Shown: positions 18,339-29,601, counted from the first letter of the stretch. The stretch: DNA of 64,000 nucleotides from DASUPK01 sp035265665 (GCA_035265665.1 DATFOK010000141.1:31966-95965); one strand, 5' to 3'. Made by a program: numbers and translations. Notes: generated from the sequence alone by a model not told the origin.

Positions 18339-19664
18339 ATGGGCGCGGTGGGACTGCGCCTCCGGATTGCGCTGCCGGCACTCTGCCTGCTGACGCTGCT
18401 GTTCGCGCCTTCGCGGGCGGGCGCGGTCGGCGTGCAGTCGATCGGGGCGAGCTTCGACCAGCCGATCTTCGTGACCTCGCCGCCCGGCGATACGAGGCTC
18501 TTCGTTGTCGAGCGCCCCGGATACATCCAGGCCCTGCATGGCGGCTCCATCACACAGTTCCTCGACATCCACACGCGGACGACCACGGAGAACGAGCGCG
18601 GATTGCTTTCGATGGCATTTCACCCCCATTACGCCTCCAACGGGCTCTTCTACGTCTTCTACACGGGTGACGGGGTCGATTCCGGCGGTGCGCTCGGCGA
18701 CATCCACGTGGACGAGTTCCACGTCAGCTCGAATGAGAATGTCGCCGACGCATCCAGTCGTAGAACCGTGTGGACCTTCCCTCACAGCGCCCCCAACCAC
18801 AACGGCGGGCAGCTCCAATTCGGGCCGGACGGTTACCTCTACATCTCGGTCGGCGATAACGCGAACGGCGCCAATGCGCAGCAGACCGGCAATCCCTACG
18901 GCAAGGTCCTGAAAGTCGATCCGCACGGTGCGGGGCAGGGGGTTCACGGGGTCCCGCCGGGCAACCCGTTCGTCGGCACGCCCGGCGCTACCCAAGAGAT
19001 CTGGAGCCTCGGCCTTCGCAATCCATTCCGCTTCTCGTTCGACCGGCTCACCAGGGATCTGATCATCGGCGATGTCGGGAGCGGCCCGCCGAGCCCATTC
19101 GAGGAGATCGATCTCGCGCCGAGCTCGACCGGATGGGGCTGGGGTGCGAACTTCGGCTGGCCGAACTGCGAGGGATTCTCAGGTTCCTGCGCGGGCACGA
19201 CTCTTCCGGTATTTGCCTATCCGCACTCCGATCCCGGGGGAGGTCAAGCCTTCGGCTGCGCCGTCATCGGCGGCTATGTCTATCGCGGCAGCCGGGCTCC
19301 GGAGATCGCCGGCCGCTACCTCTACGCGGACCTCTGCACGGCTCAGCTCCGCTCGATCCAGCTTGGCGTGCCGCTGGCGAGCGGCGACCGCGCCGAGAGC
19401 CCGCCCGACGCCCTTTCGAGCGCCCGCTCATTTGGCGAGGACTCCAGCTGCAACCTCTACGTGATGAACACGACGACGGTCTTCCGCATCGTCGGCTCCG
19501 CCGAGTCGGCCGCTCCAGCCTGCGCCACTCCGCCGGCGTTCCCGGCGGCGCAGAAGCGCAAGTGCAAGAAGCGCCATCATAAGAAGAAGCCCCGCGCGGC
19601 CGAGGCGGAGAAGAAGCACCAGAAGAAGTGCAAGAGGCGGAAGAAGAAGCGGGGCCGTCGCTAG
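18339..19664 (+). CDS. Secreted PQQ-type sugar dehydrogenase (Asd/GDH-B-like) with polybasic tail
   Basis: The 441-residue protein has a signal peptide (about 1-28) and a glucose/sorbosone dehydrogenase beta-propeller: ERGLLSMAFHP, FYTGDG, HNGGQLQFGPDGYLYISVGD and LGLRNPFRFSFD are typical segments lining the PQQ and substrate site. The last 36 residues (about 406-441) are almost entirely Lys/Arg/His with two cysteines at 409 and 431. A very similar tail ends the lipase at 57077 and, out of frame, the protease at 35462. Substrate is unknown; no quinone or cytochrome partner gene is adjacent. Confidence 0.85.
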   Translation: MGAVGLRLRIALPALCLLTLLFAPSRAGAVGVQSIGASFDQPIFVTSPPGDTRLFVVERPGYIQALHGGSITQFLDIHTRTTTENERGLLSMAFHPHYASNGLFYVFYTGDGVDSGGALGDIHVDEFHVSSNENVADASSRRTVWTFPHSAPNHNGGQLQFGPDGYLYISVGDNANGANAQQTGNPYGKVLKVDPHGAGQGVHGVPPGNPFVGTPGATQEIWSLGLRNPFRFSFDRLTRDLIIGDVGSGPPSPFEEIDLAPSSTGWGWGANFGWPNCEGFSGSCAGTTLPVFAYPHSDPGGGQAFGCAVIGGYVYRGSRAPEIAGRYLYADLCTAQLRSIQLGVPLASGDRAESPPDALSSARSFGEDSSCNLYVMNTTTVFRIVGSAESAAPACATPPAFPAAQKRKCKKRHHKKKPRAAEAEKKHQKKCKRRKKKRGRR

Positions 19665-19670
19665 CGATTG

Positions 19671-19682
19671 CCGGGCGCCCGG
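19671..19682 (+). terminator. GC palindrome after the sugar dehydrogenase gene
   Basis: CCGGGCGCCCGG is a perfect 12-bp palindrome in the 40-bp gap before the next gene. There is no T-run, so a terminator role is only possible. Confidence 0.3.
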
Positions 19683-19704
19683 CCCGGGTAGGGTCCGGCC
19701 CCGT

Positions 19705-20748
19705 ATGAGGGCGATGATCCTGGCGGCGGGGCTCGGTACGAGGCTGCGGCCGCTCACCTACCTGATGCCGAAGCCGGTGGCGCCTGTGCTCAACCGGCCG
19801 ATCGTCGCCTGGATCGCCGACCTGCTCGCGGCGAGCAGCTTCAAGCAGGTCGTCACCAACGTCTCCTACCTGCCCGAGCAGATCCGGGAGGTGCTCGGGG
19901 ACGGGTCGGACTTCGGGCTCGAGGTCACCTACAGCGAGGAGCGGGAGCCGCTCGGCACCGCGGGCGGGGTCGGCAAGGTCCGCGACTTCCTCTCCGAGAC
20001 CGATTCCTTCCTGATCATCTCCGGCGACGCGCTCACCACCATCGACCTGAGGACGATGCGCACCGCGCACGAGTCGAACGTGGAGCGGGGCGCGATCGCG
20101 ACGCTGGCGACCAAGCGCGTCGAGGACACGACGCAGTTCGGTGTCGCGATCACAGACGATGAGGGTCGCATCCAGGGATTCCAGGAGAAGCCCGAGCCCG
20201 CCGAGGCACTCTCCGACCTCGCCAACTGCGGCATCTACATGTTCCGCAAGGAGATCTTCGACCACTTCCCCCCGCCGGACCACAAGAGCCCGGCGGGCGA
20301 CGAGGACCAGCCGCCGGGCTTCGTCGACTGGGCGATGGACGTCTTCCCTTCCCTGCTCGACGGCGACATTCCGTTCTACTCACACGAGATCGACGCCTAC
20401 TGGAACGACATCGGCTCGGTCGGCGAGTTCGTGCAGGGCAATCTCGATGCGCTGGCGGGCGAGGTGGGGATCGAGCCTCCGGCTCCCGAGGTGTCGAAGG
20501 GCGTCTACGCCGGCGGCGGCTCCGATCTCGACGCCGTACGCGTGAAGGCGCCGGTCCTGATCGGGCCGGATTCGCATATCGGCGAGGGGGCCAGCCTGCA
20601 CGGGCCGGTTGTGGTCGGCGACGGTTGCCGCCTCGGGGCTGGAGCGATGCTCCGCGACTGCGTGGTGCTACCGCGCGCCGAGGTCCCCGCCGGCGGATTG
20701 GTGGTCGGCGGCCTCTACGGCATCGACACTAACCGTCCTCTCGGCTGA
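19705..20748 (+). CDS. Sugar-phosphate nucleotidyltransferase, second copy
   Basis: The 347-residue protein begins ILAAGLGTRLRPLT with PKPVAPVLNRP, the nucleotide-binding loop of the GT-A nucleotidyltransferase family, followed by SGDALTTIDL (metal site) and a C-terminal beta-helix with hexapeptide repeats. It resembles mannose-1-phosphate guanylyltransferase/phosphomannomutase-type proteins but lacks a mutase domain. It is a diverged paralogue of 13943-14935. An inverted repeat follows the stop at once. Confidence 0.88.
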   Translation: MRAMILAAGLGTRLRPLTYLMPKPVAPVLNRPIVAWIADLLAASSFKQVVTNVSYLPEQIREVLGDGSDFGLEVTYSEEREPLGTAGGVGKVRDFLSETDSFLIISGDALTTIDLRTMRTAHESNVERGAIATLATKRVEDTTQFGVAITDDEGRIQGFQEKPEPAEALSDLANCGIYMFRKEIFDHFPPPDHKSPAGDEDQPPGFVDWAMDVFPSLLDGDIPFYSHEIDAYWNDIGSVGEFVQGNLDALAGEVGIEPPAPEVSKGVYAGGGSDLDAVRVKAPVLIGPDSHIGEGASLHGPVVVGDGCRLGAGAMLRDCVVLPRAEVPAGGLVVGGLYGIDTNRPLG

Positions 20749-20750
20749 GT

Positions 20751-20803
20751 CCGCCGAACGTTCCTCACTACCCCCTCCAGCGCACACTCCGGGACGTTCG
20801 GCG
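20751..20803. repeat. Intergenic inverted repeat, element B
   Basis: The outer arms (20752-20764 and 20791-20803) pair over 13 positions with one mismatch, leaving an asymmetric core. The reverse complement shares the order CGAACG, TGC, CTGGAGGGGG, GG, ACG, TCG with 33351-33397. It follows the nucleotidyltransferase stop and may terminate transcription, but its conserved loop suggests something more specific. Confidence 0.5.
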
Positions 20804-20916
20804 ACCCCTCGCAGCGATGGCTCCCTCATTGTGAGCCGCGTGTGTGCCCGGGCACTGACGCGTGACTCGGCCCGCGCCATCCGTCACAGACGAAGCGCGA
20901 CCCTGCGCGCATCGCC

Positions 20917-21540
20917 CTGACCGCGTTCGAACGGATCGCCTCGCTGATCGCGCCGCCGCTATGCCCGGCTTGTGACTCCGGCCCCAGTGGGGACGGCGAA
21001 CTGTGCGACCGGTGTGGGAGCGAGCTCGCAGCGGCCCCGCGGGTGCGGGAGCCGGGGCCGCCGGGCATCGACCTGGCCGTCTCGGCCGCGCCGTTCGAAG
21101 GCGTGGCGCGGCGGGTCATCCACGGGCTCAAGTTCGGGCGCAGGCTGGTCCTGGCCAAGGTCGCCGCCAACGCGATGCTTCACGCCCTGCCCGCGAGCGA
21201 GTCGGCGGACGCAGTCGTGCCCGTCCCTCCCGGTCCCTGGCGCTGGCGCTGGCGAGGGTTCGACCCAGCCGAGGAGATCGGGATTGCCGTGGCGAAGCTG
21301 GTCGGGATGCCGTTCAACCCGTGCCTGCGCCGCGGGCGCGGCGGTCGCCAGGTCGGGAGGAAGCGCTGGCAGCGGCTCGCCGATCCGCCCCGGGTCTGGA
21401 CCGTCGACTCGGCCCCGCGCAACGCCCTCCTGGTAGATGACGTATGGACGACCGGCGCGACGCTTGCAAGCTGTGCCCAGGCGCTGCGCGCCGCGGGCTC
21501 ACGGAGGATCGTCGCTCTGACGCTGGCCCGAGCGCTGTAG
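20917..21540 (+). CDS. ComF family phosphoribosyltransferase-like protein
   Basis: The C-terminal half has the PRPP-binding signature NALLVDDVWTTGATL, and the reading frame extends upstream through an N-terminal zinc ribbon (CPAC near 20956 and CDRCG near 21003), the normal ComF layout. ComF proteins are linked to DNA uptake and also serve unknown roles in non-competent bacteria. No ATG, GTG or TTG precedes the zinc ribbon in this frame; a CTG at 20917 or 20944 is the only option, otherwise a GTG at 21043 would remove the ribbon. Either an unusual start or a 5' sequence error is likely. Confidence 0.75.
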   Translation: MTAFERIASLIAPPLCPACDSGPSGDGELCDRCGSELAAAPRVREPGPPGIDLAVSAAPFEGVARRVIHGLKFGRRLVLAKVAANAMLHALPASESADAVVPVPPGPWRWRWRGFDPAEEIGIAVAKLVGMPFNPCLRRGRGGRQVGRKRWQRLADPPRVWTVDSAPRNALLVDDVWTTGATLASCAQALRAAGSRRIVALTLARAL

Positions 21541-21622
21541 GTGACCGAGCGTCCAGCCCGACTTGTCGTGATCGGGCCGCGGGCGTAGCATCCGGGCGCC
21601 ACCCCGACGGAAGGAGGCCGAC

Positions 21623-21970
21623 GTGAGGATCGAGGTCCGAGGCAAGAACGTGGAGGTGACCGATGAGCTTCGCGAGGCGGTAGTGCAGAGGTTCCAGCGG
21701 GTCGGCAAGCAGGTTTCGGAGTTCGCGACCCTCCAGGTCGAGCTCTTCGAGGAGAAGAATCCGCGGATCTCGGATCGGATGGTCGCCGAGGCGACCCTCG
21801 GGCTGAAGGGCGTCACCCTCCGCGCCAAGGAAGCGTCACCTGACATGCTCCACTCGATCCATGAGATGGCCGAGGACATCCGCCGCCAGGTGAAGAAGCA
21901 CCGGGACAAGCGCCGCAAGCGCCAGGCGACGCGCAAGCTGATGCAGCGGTTTCGCGGGCGTACTGCCTAA
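21623..21970 (+). CDS. hpf: Ribosome hibernation-promoting factor, short form
   Basis: The 115-residue protein begins MRIEVRGKNVEVTDELREAV, the start of the HPF/YfiA fold, and ends in a strongly basic stretch. It binds the 30S tRNA and mRNA sites and protects idle ribosomes. It lacks the C-terminal dimerisation domain of long HPF, which is more usual in actinobacteria. A GTG start is preceded by GGAAGGAGG. The gene lies 35 bp before secA, a common arrangement. Confidence 0.9.
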   Translation: MRIEVRGKNVEVTDELREAVVQRFQRVGKQVSEFATLQVELFEEKNPRISDRMVAEATLGLKGVTLRAKEASPDMLHSIHEMAEDIRRQVKKHRDKRRKRQATRKLMQRFRGRTA

Positions 21971-22004
21971 ACGGCCCGGCGTCCACGGCAGCTAACCTAA
22001 TCGC

Positions 22005-24839
<2,835 letters not shown>

Positions 24840-24849
24840 TTTCCTGAGC

Positions 24850-25272
24850 ATGCCGCACGCCGGCCAGGAGATCGGCAGCCCGGGCGGCATGAGACTGCGG
24901 TTCGTCCGGACGGGCGCGGAGACCGACGGCGAGCTGCTCGAGATGGAGGCGACCTATACGGGCGATGGCGGCATGCCGCCCATGCATCTCCATCCGAACC
25001 AGGCCGAGCGATTCGAGATCCTCGAGGGCGCGATGCGGACGAACATCGGCAATGAGGAAAGGGTCTGCGAGGTAGGCGACGTCTTCGAGGTTCCGCCTGG
25101 GACTCCGCACCAAATGGGAGCTGAGGGCCCAACGCGGATGCGCTGGGAGGTCAGGCCCGCGCTGCGGACGGCCGAGTTCTTCGAGCGGCTCTACGGCGAG
25201 GGACCGGACAGCGCCCGCGAGATGGGGGAGAAGTTCTTCGTCGAGTTCGGCGAGGAGTTCCGCCTGGTTTAG
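24850..25272 (+). CDS. Small cupin-domain protein
   Basis: The 140-residue single cupin has motif 1 in PPMHLHPNQAERFEILEG and motif 2 around GDVFEVPPGTPHQM, including the usual histidines and glutamate for a metal. Function could be binding or simple catalysis and cannot be assigned. It begins 10 bp after secA, possibly in the same transcript. Another cupin is at 59546. Confidence 0.8.
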   Translation: MPHAGQEIGSPGGMRLRFVRTGAETDGELLEMEATYTGDGGMPPMHLHPNQAERFEILEGAMRTNIGNEERVCEVGDVFEVPPGTPHQMGAEGPTRMRWEVRPALRTAEFFERLYGEGPDSAREMGEKFFVEFGEEFRLV

Positions 25273-25287
25273 AGGAATCCTGAGCAC

Positions 25288-25309
25288 TTTCCCGGCCCAT
25301 GGCCGGAAA
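25288..25309. terminator. Hairpin between convergent genes
   Basis: TTTCCCGGCC and GGCCGGAAAA pair with one bulged C across CAT in the 76-bp gap between the cupin and M28 peptidase genes. T-rich flanks on one side and A-rich on the other make it a fair bidirectional terminator. Confidence 0.5.
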
Positions 25310-25348
25310 AGCGCTCGAGATCCGTTCGGCGCACGCTCGATGTCCTGA

Positions 25349-26191
25349 TCAGGCCCCCTTCACGACCTCCTCGGCGATTCGAAGCGCCCTCTTCATCGCC
25401 GGCTTCTGAAGCCTCCCGGGGCGGTCGCAACCCTCGTGATGGCAGGCGTCGAGCCCCTTCCAGACCTCGAGCACCGCTCCCGGCAGGCCAGCCAGCTCGA
25501 ACTCCCGGTGATCTGAGTTGCCGGTCCCGGAGTCGCGTGCCCAGCGGACGGTCACGCCCGCGCGGTGAGCTGCGGCAAGGATCGCTCCTTCGACGCCGTT
25601 GCGGATTCCAGCCGGTGGCGATCGCAGGTAGAAGCGCTTCCCGCGGCCGACCATGTCGACCGAGAGGGCGAAGCGAAGGTCGCCGCCCCGTCCCTCCGCC
25701 TTCACCTGCTTGACCAGGGCCGCCGATCCCGAGTGATAGAACAGGTCGGTGACGACGCGCTCCTCGGATCCGGTGGCGACGAGCCAGACGTCGCAGCCCG
25801 GCGCGAGCCCCGCCAGCTTGGGAGCCAGGGCGACCAGGAGGCCCACCCCGGAGGCGTTGTCGTTCGCTCCGAGCCCGGGAGGGACGCTGTCGATGTGCGC
25901 CATCAGGACGACGAGGCACTTCGCCGGGGTTTCCAGCTTCCCGATGACGTTTCGCGACCCGCCGCGCCCCGGGACGCGGAAGGGATTCAGGCCGACGTCG
26001 AGGCCGGCCGCGCGGAACTGGCGCGCGACGTACTGGTGGGCGCGCCGCTCGTTCTTGCTCGCTGAGGGCCGCGAACCGATCTTCCCCGAGATGTGGACAG
26101 CGGCCTGGTACGGGCTCGGGAGATCCGGTGCGGCCGGAGCGGCGCCGACGAGGGCGGTGATGGCCAGCGCGGCGATCGAGGTCGCGAGCAC
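25349..26191 (-). CDS. Secreted M28 family zinc aminopeptidase
   Basis: From the GTG at 26191 the protein (about 280 residues) starts with a signal peptide (ATSIAALAITALVGAAPAA) and an M28 peptidase domain. Two-zinc site segments are MAHIDSVPPG, GANDNASGVG, GSEER, SVDMVG and GNSDHREFE. It would trim N-terminal residues from extracellular peptides. The frame is open far upstream, but that part overlaps the divergent methyltransferase gene and has no sensible start. Family assignment is firm; substrate is not. Confidence 0.82.
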   Translation of the reverse strand: MLATSIAALAITALVGAAPAAPDLPSPYQAAVHISGKIGSRPSASKNERRAHQYVARQFRAAGLDVGLNPFRVPGRGGSRNVIGKLETPAKCLVVLMAHIDSVPPGLGANDNASGVGLLVALAPKLAGLAPGCDVWLVATGSEERVVTDLFYHSGSAALVKQVKAEGRGGDLRFALSVDMVGRGKRFYLRSPPAGIRNGVEGAILAAAHRAGVTVRWARDSGTGNSDHREFELAGLPGAVLEVWKGLDACHHEGCDRPGRLQKPAMKRALRIAEEVVKGA

Positions 26192-26234
26192 GCTGGATGT
26201 GTAACAGCCGCGGCAATCGTCGTACCATGACCCC

Positions 26235-27149
26235 GTGGAGAAGGCTGCTGTGGGGAGAGAAGGGGCGGGTTCGGCTACCGCCGTCGCGCCCGAGAACGAG
26301 GAGGCGACCGAGGCATGGAGCGGCGTTCTCTTCGATCGCTTCGTCCAGTACCGGGATCTCGTCGTCTCCGGACTGAAGGCGCACGGCGACGCCGCGATGC
26401 AGGTCCATCCTCCCGGGCGTGGGGACCGGGTTCTGGACATCGGCTGCGGGTTCGGTGACACGACCCAGCAGCTCGCAGCACTGGTTGGCGCCGAGGGTCA
26501 TGCCACCGGGGTGGACGTCTCGGAGCCCTTCATCGAGGCGTCGATCGCCGAGACGAAGGATGTCGGCGTGGCGAACATCGACTTTTTCGCAACCGACGTC
26601 CAGGTCGGCGATCTGAGAGGCCCCTATGACTACGCCTTCTCCCGGATGGGGGTGATGTTCTTCGCCAACCCGGTGCAGGCGTTGCGCAACATCGCCGGCG
26701 CGCTGGCGCCTGGGGGCCGCCTGGTAGCGGCCGTCTGGCGGCGCAAGCTCGACAACGAGTGGCTTTACCGGGCCGAGCAGGTGGCGGAGAAGTACCTCGA
26801 CGAGCCCGAGGAGCCCGAGGACGTGCGCTGCGGCCCCGGCCCGTTCTCGATGGCCAACCCGGACACGGTCTCCGAGCAGCTCCAGATCGCTGGGTTCGAG
26901 CACCCGACATTCACCCGTTGCGATCTGCCGATCAAGATCGGCAACGACCTCGACCACGCCGTTGACTTCAACATGGCGCTCGGCCCGGCCGCCGAGCTGC
27001 TCCGGATCTGCCCGGCCGAGGAGGTCGAGCAGCTGCGCCCCAAGGTGCGGGACGAGATCCGCGAGGTGCTCTCGGACTACGTTCGGCCTGACGGGACGGT
27101 CATGGGCCCGGCCTCCACCTGGATCGTCAGCGCGACCGTTCCGGAATAA
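26235..27149 (+). CDS. Class I SAM-dependent methyltransferase
   Basis: The 304-residue protein has motif I VLDIGCGFGDTT and the acidic residue in TGVDVSEPF, followed by FANPVQALRNIAGALAPGGRL (post-motif II/III). This is the Methyltransf_11/25 fold. It starts at a GTG, divergent from the M28 peptidase, and ends 10 bp from the convergent histidine kinase. A paralogue-like enzyme is at 60057. The methyl acceptor is unknown. Confidence 0.82.
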   Translation: MEKAAVGREGAGSATAVAPENEEATEAWSGVLFDRFVQYRDLVVSGLKAHGDAAMQVHPPGRGDRVLDIGCGFGDTTQQLAALVGAEGHATGVDVSEPFIEASIAETKDVGVANIDFFATDVQVGDLRGPYDYAFSRMGVMFFANPVQALRNIAGALAPGGRLVAAVWRRKLDNEWLYRAEQVAEKYLDEPEEPEDVRCGPGPFSMANPDTVSEQLQIAGFEHPTFTRCDLPIKIGNDLDHAVDFNMALGPAAELLRICPAEEVEQLRPKVRDEIREVLSDYVRPDGTVMGPASTWIVSATVPE

Positions 27150-27159
27150 GGCGAGCGGC

Positions 27160-28389
27160 TCAGCTGCGCTGGCCGGTGGTCTCCAGCCTGCTGCCACGCG
27201 GCAGCCGGGCGAAGACGCGGAACCCGCCGCCATCCATCGGGCCGGCGGAGAAGCGGCCGCCGAAGAGCTCCACTCGCTCGCGCATCCCGATCAGCCCCTT
27301 GCGAGAGCCGAGCGCGACGCCTCCCGTTTGCCCCGGCCCGTCGTCGGTCACCTCGACCTCGACGCTCTCGGGATCGAAAGCGAGCCGTACGGTCGCCGCC
27401 GCCCCCGGACCGGCGTGCTTGAGGGTATTGGTGAGCGCCTCCTGGGTGATCCGGTAGGTGGCCTGATCGAGGATCGGAGGGAGCCCTGCCTGATCGCCGG
27501 TTCGGTCCACGGTCACCGACAGGCCGGCTGCGCGGCACTCGGCGACCATCTGGTCGAGGTGCGAGAGGCTGACCCGCGCCTGTTCGACCTCCGCGCCGTC
27601 GCTCGGGCGGAGCAGCCCCAGCAGCTTGCGCATGTCCTCCATCGTGGCCCGGGCGGTGCGCTTGATCTCCTCGAGGATGCTGCGCGCCTCCGGGACGTTC
27701 GGGCCGTCGTCGAGCTCGCTCAATCCGGCGGCCGCCTGCAGCGAGATCGCGGTGACACCGTGCCCGGCCGCGTCGTGCAGGTCCCGGGCGATCCGCATCC
27801 GCTCGGCGATCACCGCGAGCTTTGCGGTCTCCTCGCGCTCGCGATCGAGTGAGCGCCGGAGCCAGGACATCAGCAGCCCGGTGACGAGCAGCGTTCCCAT
27901 CGTCACCACCCAGCGCGTCACCCCGGCCGCGAAGTCGGAGGCCTGTTGCCCGAGGAACAGGGCGTCACCGACTCCGATCAGGGCGAGCTGGAGCAGCGCA
28001 TGGCGAATGTCGAGGAACCAGAACGCGAACAGGGAGATCCACAGGAAGAGGACCTCGTTGTCGCCGGTTCCCCGCCCGGGTCCGCCCTCGAGAGTCGCAA
28101 GCGTGACGATGGCCGTCCCAAGCGCCGCGGCCAGGCCGAGCGTCGGTTCGCTGACCCTGCGCCTGGTGAGCAGGAGCAAGCCGCTTACGGCGGCCACAGC
28201 CCCGTAGCCAACGATGAGGAGGTCAGATCCTTCGGCGGCGGGAGGCAGGATGACGGTGACGGCGATCAGAATCGCGCCACCGAGGAGCAGCAGGCCGGCC
28301 ACCCGGGTCGCGAGCGCGTGACCTCCGACGGTGGGCAGCGGAGGTAGGCCGTGGGCGAGTTTCCGTAGCAGCCAGCGCAATCCAGGCAC
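27160..28389 (-). CDS. DesK/NarL-type sensor histidine kinase
   Basis: The N-terminal half is a run of about six hydrophobic segments; the HisKA_3 phosphoacceptor helix is ARDLHDAAGHGVTAISLQ, and the ATPase part shows EALTNTLKHAGPG and DDGPGQ. It would phosphorylate a NarL-type response regulator, but none is adjacent, so it is an orphan here. The GTG at 28389 is one choice; a TTG at 28449 would add 20 residues, part of them encoded by a repeat element, and would leave 11 bp to the divergent prfB. Confidence 0.82.
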   Translation of the reverse strand: MPGLRWLLRKLAHGLPPLPTVGGHALATRVAGLLLLGGAILIAVTVILPPAAEGSDLLIVGYGAVAAVSGLLLLTRRRVSEPTLGLAAALGTAIVTLATLEGGPGRGTGDNEVLFLWISLFAFWFLDIRHALLQLALIGVGDALFLGQQASDFAAGVTRWVVTMGTLLVTGLLMSWLRRSLDREREETAKLAVIAERMRIARDLHDAAGHGVTAISLQAAAGLSELDDGPNVPEARSILEEIKRTARATMEDMRKLLGLLRPSDGAEVEQARVSLSHLDQMVAECRAAGLSVTVDRTGDQAGLPPILDQATYRITQEALTNTLKHAGPGAAATVRLAFDPESVEVEVTDDGPGQTGGVALGSRKGLIGMRERVELFGGRFSAGPMDGGGFRVFARLPRGSRLETTGQRS

Positions 28390-28416
28390 ACCGTAGAGGA
28401 CGGCCAATACTCTTAT

Positions 28417-28464
28417 GAGAGGGTGCCCCGAAGCGAAGCTGAGGAGCAACCCGATTAGTCATGG
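28417..28464 (+). promoter_or_regulatory. Hairpin leader element of prfB
   Basis: GGGTGC (28421-28426) pairs with GCAACCC (28446-28452) leaving one bulged A, and GCAACCCGATTAGTCATGG runs into the prfB start codon. The same leader, with T-A changed to C-G in the stem and 17 of 19 identical bases at the start codon, precedes smpB (52926-52962). The GAGGAG ribosome binding site (28441-28446) touches the 3' arm, so folding could limit translation. Confidence 0.6.
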
Positions 28465-29601
28465 CAGAGACACTTTCAACGGAGGGCATCTCAGCTCGGC
28501 TCGCCGAGATCCGGGGGCAGCTCAAGCTGCTCTCGGATTACCTTTGACCCGGAGGCGCTGAGCCGGGAGGTCGACCGCCTCGAGGAGGGGATGCAGCGCC
28601 CCGGCTTCTGGGACAACCAGGGCGCGGCCGCCGAGATCTCCGCCCAACACGCCCGTGCGCAGCGGCGACTCGAGGCCTTTCGGAAGCTGAGCCAGGACGT
28701 CGATGACCTCAAAGAGCTGGCGGAGCTCGCGGCCGACGACGAAGAGATGGCGGCTGAGTTCGCATCGCAGCTCGCGTCCGTGGAGCAGCGTCTCGCCGCG
28801 CTCGAGGAGGAGCGGCTCTTCTCGGGCCGCTTTGACGCGGGTGACGCGGTCGTCACGATCAACGCGGGCGCTGGGGGCACCGACTCCCAGGACTGGGCCG
28901 AGATCCTTCTCCGCATGTACCTGCGCTGGGCCGATCGCCGCGGATTCAAGGTGGAGATGAAGGAGGCATCGCCCGGCGAGGAGGCGGGCCTCAAGTCCGC
29001 GACCTTCGTGGTCCGCGGCGAGAACGCTTACGGCCTGTTTGCCGCCGAGCGCGGTGTCCACCGGCTGATCCGGATCTCCCCGTTCGACGCGTCGGCCCGC
29101 AGGCACACCAGCTTCGCTCAGATGGACGTGGCACCGCTGGTCGAGGGCGATGTCGACGTCGACATCGACGACGTGGACATCCGGGTCGACACCTACCGCG
29201 CCTCGGGCGCCGGCGGCCAGCACGTCAACAAGACCGATTCGGCGGTCCGGATTACCCACGTCCCCACCGGGATCGTCGCCCAGTCCCAGAACGAGCGCTC
29301 ACAGGCTCAGAACAAGGCGACGGCCATGCAGATCCTGCGCTCGCGGCTTCTCGAGAGGAAGGAGCTCGAGCGCGCCGAGGAGCTCGCCAGGGAGCGCGGT
29401 GAGCAGAAGTCCGCGGAGTGGGGCTCGCAGATCCGCAGTTACTTCCTCCATCCCGACCAGCGGGTCAAGGACCATCGCACCGGGTTCGAGGTCGGCGACG
29501 CCCAGCGTGTTCTCGACGGCGACATCGACGGCTTCGTTCGGGAGTATCTGAACCAGGCGGCCTCCTCCGGTTCGGGGCCGGGGAACTCGGACTCCGGCTG
29601 A
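28461..29601 (+). CDS. prfB: Peptide chain release factor 2 with programmed +1 frameshift
   Basis: RF2 terminates at UGA and UAA. The first frame runs from the ATG at 28461 to an in-frame TGA (28545-28547) within CTT TGA C; a +1 shift at CTT continues as DPEALSREVDRLEEGMQRP. The total is about 379 residues. The specificity motif SPF (RISPFDASARRHTSF) and catalytic GGQ (SGAGGQHVNKTDSA) are present. This autoregulatory frameshift is classic for RF2, but the usual AGGGGG stimulator three bases upstream is missing (the sequence there is TCGGATTAC). The gene heads a two-gene operon with FIST. Confidence 0.95.

Noticed and set aside
25269..27233. A 654-codon minus-strand frame spanning the M28 peptidase and a methyltransferase
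   Set aside because: It is in a different frame from the M28 gene and antisense to the methyltransferase; residues show no domain.
28545..28547. In-frame TGA in prfB as a disabling mutation
   Set aside because: CTT TGA C is the well known RF2 programmed frameshift site and the second frame continues the family sequence exactly.
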